The translations under genes and the position numbers were made by a program. The notes beneath the pieces were generated by a model. The model was not told the origin of the DNA. It made no database searches and saw nothing but the letters and a program-made list of their open reading frames with translations. Source: an uncultured Acidovorax sp. (GTDB lineage: Bacteria; Pseudomonadota; Gammaproteobacteria; Burkholderiales; Burkholderiaceae_C). Taken from it: a stretch of 64,000 nucleotides of DNA. Within the stretch, counting starts at the first letter, position 1. Each line of letters starts with the position of its first letter. The stretch is taken from NCBI GenBank assembly GCA_913774625.1, contig CAJYHL010000039.1, forward strand, positions 1 through 64,000. Direction: 5' to 3'. Shown here one piece after another: positions 58,453 through 64,000 of this stretch.

Positions 58453-59375
58453 AGCGCGGCGCAGCCGCCGGCAAGCCGGGCCGCTCCGCAGCAGGCGTGG
58501 ATGTGCAGGACGCGGCGCTGCAGGCCGAACTGCGGCCTGGCCAGTCCATCGAGCTGCTGAAGGAACTGCACATCCTCACGCGCGACGGCCGGCTCAACCA
58601 GGACTCGCGCCGCAAGCTCAAGCAGGTCTATCACCTGTTCCAGTTCATCGAGCCGCTGCTGCAGGAGCTCTCCAGCCCGGGGGAAGGCGCACAGAGCCCT
58701 ACGCTGGCCGACCATGGCGCGGGCAAGTCCTATCTGGGCTTCATCCTCTACGACCTCTATTTCAAGGCCCTGGGCCGGGGCCACATCTACGGCATCGAGA
58801 CCCGCGCCGAACTGGTGCAGCGTTCCCGCGAACTGGCCGAGCGGCTGGGCTTTGCCCGCATGTCGTTCCTGAACCTGTCGGTGGCCGAATCGGCCGATGC
58901 GGCCGAACTGCCCGCCCGCATCGACGTGGTGACGGCGCTGCACGCCTGCGACACCGCCACCGATGACGCCATCGCCTTCGGCCTGCAGAAGCAGGCCCGC
59001 GCCATGGTGCTGGTGCCCTGCTGCCAGGCCGAGGTGGCCGCCTGCCTGCGCCAGGGCAAGGCCCTGCAGCTGGCGCGCACGCCGCTGGCCGAGCTCTGGC
59101 GCCATCCGCTGCACACGCGCGAGATGGGCAGCCAGATCACCAACGTGCTGCGCTGCCTGCACCTGGAGGCCAGCGGCTACCAGGTGACGGTGACCGAGCT
59201 GGTGGGCTGGGAGCACAGCATGAAGAACGAGCTCATCATCGCCCGCTACACCGGCCAGAAGAAGCGCAGCGCAGCCGAGCGGCTGCGGGCCATCCTGGCG
59301 GAATTCGGCCTGCAGGAGGCGCTGGGTGCGCGCTTCGGGCTGACGGCCGCAACCGAGCCTGCGGAAGCGGGCTGA
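58449..59375 (+). CDS. SAM-dependent methyltransferase (Methyltransf_32-like)
   Basis: The 308-residue protein has the SAM motif LADHGAGKSYLGFILYDLYF, a second motif GIETRAELVQRS, and VTALHACDTATDDAIAFGL and LVPCCQAE. These fit the PF13679-type methyltransferases. The substrate is unknown (RNA or protein). The basic N-terminus (KRGAAAGKPG) could bind nucleic acid. It is coupled to the DUF1415 gene by an ATGA overlap. Confidence 0.85.
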   Translation: MKRGAAAGKPGRSAAGVDVQDAALQAELRPGQSIELLKELHILTRDGRLNQDSRRKLKQVYHLFQFIEPLLQELSSPGEGAQSPTLADHGAGKSYLGFILYDLYFKALGRGHIYGIETRAELVQRSRELAERLGFARMSFLNLSVAESADAAELPARIDVVTALHACDTATDDAIAFGLQKQARAMVLVPCCQAEVAACLRQGKALQLARTPLAELWRHPLHTREMGSQITNVLRCLHLEASGYQVTVTELVGWEHSMKNELIIARYTGQKKRSAAERLRAILAEFGLQEALGARFGLTAATEPAEAG

Positions 59376-59456
59376 TCCTCCGGCGGGTACGGGGATGGAC
59401 CCTGCGCCCTGGGTGATGGGGGGTGATTTCGCCGAGCAGCCCAGGCTGTCTAAGTG

Positions 59457-59482
59457 AGTGATGCTATCGATAAAGTAGCGAG
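59457..59482. repeat. Interspersed repeat remnant upstream of the RAYT gene
   Basis: GCTATCGATAAAGTAGCGAG, with GCTA/TAGC ends, resembles the repeat termini seen at 25541 and 42308. The surrounding 59376-59593 spacer holds no gene. Confidence 0.45.
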
Positions 59483-59593
59483 TCCGGGGGGCTGCGGTGC
59501 CTGGCAGGGCAGGGTGCCCTTCGGGCTGGCTACCATCGCCTCCTCGCGCAAGCGCTTTCCGTACTTCCTTCTCCTCCCGCTCCACCGCACACC

Positions 59594-60292
59594 ATGGCAC
59601 GCCTGCCCCGACTGACCCTGCCGGGCTACCCGCACCACGTCATCCAGCGCGGCAACAACCGCCAGCCCATCTTCGTGGACCGGCAGGACCGCGAAACCCT
59701 GCTGGCCCTGCTGGCCGAGCAGGCGCGGCGCTTTGGCGTGGCCGTGCATGCCTATGTGCTGATGGACAACCATTTCCATCTGCTGGCCACGCCTCAGTCC
59801 GCCGATGCGCTGCCGCAGATGATGCAGGCCGTGGGCCGCAGCTACGTGCGCTACTTCAACAACCGCCACGGACGCAGCGGCACGCTGTGGGAGGGGCGCT
59901 ACCGCTCCACCATCGTCCAGCCCGAACGGCATCTGCTGGCCTGCATGGTGTTCATGGACCTCAACCCGGTGCGGGCCGGCCTCGTGGCGCAGGCCATCGA
60001 CCACCCCTGGTCCAGCCATGCGCACGCGCTGGGGCTGCGCAGCGACCCGCTCATCACGCCGCATGCCCTGTTCTGGGCGCTGGGCAACACGCCCTTCGCG
60101 CGCGAGGCCGCCTATGCTGCGCTGGTGCAGGCGGGCCTGGGCGCGGCCGAGCAGCAGGCCATCGCCGCGTCCGCGCTCTCGGGCTGGGCGCTGGGCGATG
60201 CCGCCTTTCTGGACGAACTGCAGCGCCAGACCGACCGGCGCCTCACCAAGGCGGCCCCAGGGCGTCCGCGCAAGCAGGCTGCGGCGAACTGA
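59594..60292 (+). CDS. REP-associated tyrosine transposase (RAYT, Y1 family)
   Basis: The 232-residue protein is of the HUH single-strand transposase type. HUH motif MDNHFHLLATP (about residues 56-66), the catalytic Tyr in RSYVRYFNNRHGRSGTLWEGRYRS, and HVIQRGNNRQPIF at the N-terminus are all present. RAYTs are domesticated, single-copy relatives of IS200/IS605 thought to spread REP palindromes. The gene is intact with normal GC. No IS ends are visible, and the polygalacturonase gene converges on it. Confidence 0.88.
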   Translation: MARLPRLTLPGYPHHVIQRGNNRQPIFVDRQDRETLLALLAEQARRFGVAVHAYVLMDNHFHLLATPQSADALPQMMQAVGRSYVRYFNNRHGRSGTLWEGRYRSTIVQPERHLLACMVFMDLNPVRAGLVAQAIDHPWSSHAHALGLRSDPLITPHALFWALGNTPFAREAAYAALVQAGLGAAEQQAIAASALSGWALGDAAFLDELQRQTDRRLTKAAPGRPRKQAAAN

Positions 60293-60319
60293 AACAGGTT
60301 CAGCGCGCGCGATGCCGCC

Positions 60320-61681
60320 TCAACCCGCGCTGGCTGAAGCGGGGAAGGGCGCCCAGCGGCCTGCGCAGTCCGGTGCCGTGACCGGGGCGCCGGCCGGCGC
60401 AGCGCCAGGCGGCGGCGGTTCGGCGCCGCCTGCGCCTACGCGGATGCGGGCGTTCTCCAACTGCCAGGAGGCGGCCGGACCGAAGCGCACGCCGTCCAGC
60501 GTCATGTCGATGGGGCGGGCCTCGTCGTAGCCGTGCACCACCAGCGTGCCGCCGTCGCCCGCCACATGGCGCAGCACGATGCCCTGGTAGCTCGGAATGG
60601 CATAGCCCTGCGCGCTGCGGCTGTACCGGGTGTCGAAGTCTATGGGGCGGCGGCTGCCGCGCAGGCAGACGTTCTCGTAGGTCACTCCGCTCACCACGCC
60701 GCCCCGGCTGACATCGCTCTTGATACGCAGGCCCGAGGTCGTGCCGTCCAGGGTCACGTTGCGCACTAGCACGTCGCTCACGCCCGCGACGGTCTCGCTG
60801 CCGATCGAGAGACCGTGGCCCCAATAGAAGTGGCTGTCGGTGATGGACACATGCCGCGTGGCGCCCTTGCCGCCCTTGATGGCGATGTTGTCGTCGCCGG
60901 TGCGGATGAAGCTGCGGGTGATGGTGATGTCTTCCGATGCACCGGGGTCTATGCCGTCGGTATTGCGTGCATCGGCGGGTGCGTCGATGCGCACGCCCCA
61001 GAAGGTGGCCCCCGAGACGTCGTCCAGCACCACGTGGAAGTTGGGCGCGTCGCGCAGCAGCACCCCATGGAACACGATGTCGCGCGCATGCTCCACGACG
61101 ACCAGGCGCGGGTTGTTCTGCTTGCCGCCCTCGGCCTGGGCGCGGCGTGCCAGCTGCCACCAGGTTTCGCCGCCACGGCCTGCCATGGGCTGGCCGCCCT
61201 GGCCGTCGATGGTGCCGCCGCCCACGATGCCGCCGCCCCGCGTGCCGCTGAACAGGATGAACGGCCGGCAGGCCTGGCCCTTGCGGTCGATGCTGCCGCA
61301 GGCGCCCGAGCCCCGGTCGTAGCGGGCCGGGTCGGTGTCGGCCGCCAGCACCACGCCGCGGTCGATCCAGAGCGTGACGCCGGACCGCACCGTCAGCGGG
61401 CCGCTCACGAAGCGGCCCGGGCCGCCGGCACCGGCCTCCAGATGCACGGCGCTGCCTGCAGGGCAGCGGTCGATGGCGGACTGCAGGCGCTCGGTGTCCA
61501 GCATGCCGCCGAAGGGCGCGGTGGCGGGCGAGAGGGTGGCGCAGACCTGGGCGGGTGCTGCCGGCTCGGACACGGCGCGCCGGTCCTGAGCCTGGGCGGG
61601 GCCGGCGGCGAGGGCCAGGAGCGCGAGCGCGGCGGCCAGCCGGGCCAGGGGCGAAAGAGCGACCGGGAAGGGAATTTGCAT
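60320..61681 (-). CDS. Secreted polygalacturonase (GH28)
   Basis: The 453-residue pectinase has a signal peptide (LARLAAALALLALAAGPAQA) and all four GH28 motifs: NTDGIDP, TGDDNIAIKGG, WGHGLSIGSE and RIKSD. It would cleave polygalacturonan in plant cell walls outside the cell. The ATG at 61681 has a GAGG box; the frame is open further. A Pro/Ala-rich C-terminal tail (PPPPGAAPAGAPVTAP) is unusual. Confidence 0.92.
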   Translation of the reverse strand: MQIPFPVALSPLARLAAALALLALAAGPAQAQDRRAVSEPAAPAQVCATLSPATAPFGGMLDTERLQSAIDRCPAGSAVHLEAGAGGPGRFVSGPLTVRSGVTLWIDRGVVLAADTDPARYDRGSGACGSIDRKGQACRPFILFSGTRGGGIVGGGTIDGQGGQPMAGRGGETWWQLARRAQAEGGKQNNPRLVVVEHARDIVFHGVLLRDAPNFHVVLDDVSGATFWGVRIDAPADARNTDGIDPGASEDITITRSFIRTGDDNIAIKGGKGATRHVSITDSHFYWGHGLSIGSETVAGVSDVLVRNVTLDGTTSGLRIKSDVSRGGVVSGVTYENVCLRGSRRPIDFDTRYSRSAQGYAIPSYQGIVLRHVAGDGGTLVVHGYDEARPIDMTLDGVRFGPAASWQLENARIRVGAGGAEPPPPGAAPAGAPVTAPDCAGRWAPFPASASAG

Positions 61682-61897
61682 GGAGCCTCGAGGGCGGGTT
61701 GTTTCACACAGCGCTCGGAGAATTCCGGGTTGCAAGAGTTGCATGTCGCTCTATTCTTTTGATATGTCCCTAATAAAAAACATCGCTTTGGATTCTTGAT
61801 TATTTTTGGAATCTGACCCTGATTAAATCGCTTGCCAGCATTTGCTGCAATGCACTACGCTTGCGTTCCCCGCGATTCTCATTCCAAGGAGTGCGCC

Positions 61898-64000
<2,103 letters not shown>

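Overview
The window is GC-rich DNA with tightly packed, mostly operonic genes. It most resembles the chromosome of a betaproteobacterium of the family Comamonadaceae, close to Acidovorax/Paracidovorax. The grounds are the gene families (HexR-zwf-tal-pgi, cytochrome c4 followed by CcsBA, a metK/lpxL divergon, pilMNOPQ, LptM-LysA-CyaY) and intergenic repeats of a type I recall from this family. A secreted GH28 polygalacturonase and a large sugar-alcohol uptake operon suggest plant association. This is inference; there is no rRNA or other phylogenetic marker in the window.

Layout. 1-5630: hexR and zwf on the minus strand diverge from tal-pgi on the plus strand, ending in a strong terminator. 5881-16615: a ten-gene sugar-alcohol operon with an ABC importer (SBP, two permeases, ATPase), a D-arabinitol/mannitol-type dehydrogenase, a SmoS-type sorbitol dehydrogenase, a small transaldolase-family protein, a PfkB fructokinase, an AraC-type activator and xylulokinase. 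Products enter as fructose-6-P or xylulose-5-P and feed the adjacent tal/pgi/zwf enzymes. 16733-18989: groES-groEL behind a perfect CIRCE operator and a sigma-32-like promoter. 19274-21302: a CsgG-like lipoprotein and a putative acetyltransferase. 21355-26438: an NAD salvage cluster (nadM-Nudix, nadE, pncB, pncA) divergent from the NrtR-type repressor, with a palindromic operator between them.

27352-31094 is the only clearly accessory stretch: a small DUF1328-type membrane protein, two orphan genes of unknown function (the first markedly AT-richer than its surroundings), a decayed IS5-family element with both terminal inverted repeats, and a partial duplication of the 3' end of metK. 31095-36733: metK divergent from two tandem lipid A acyltransferases, an alpha/beta hydrolase, engB and a dihaem cytochrome c4. 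36896-42310: CcsB-CcsA cytochrome c maturation, then MsrP-MsrQ periplasmic methionine sulfoxide repair. 42368-45214: a stand-alone diiron metallo-beta-lactamase protein, lysA-lptM, and divergent cyaY. 45275-53003: PBP1A divergent from pilMNOPQ (type IV pilus assembly). 53021-56386: a large Ig-like lipoprotein where aroK is often found, then aroB. 56483-59375: dgt, a DUF1415 protein and a methyltransferase. 59594-60292: a RAYT-like transposase. 60320-61681: the polygalacturonase. 61898-end: the 5' part of gltB, cut by the window edge.

I found no tRNA, rRNA, CRISPR array, prophage or recognisable defence system. The most unusual features are structural: three long intergenic palindromes (two share a core word), scattered remnants of one interspersed repeat (one supplies the stop codon of pncA), and the metK tail duplication. 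Start codons were chosen from ribosome-binding sites, overlaps and family N-termini where possible; alternatives are stated.
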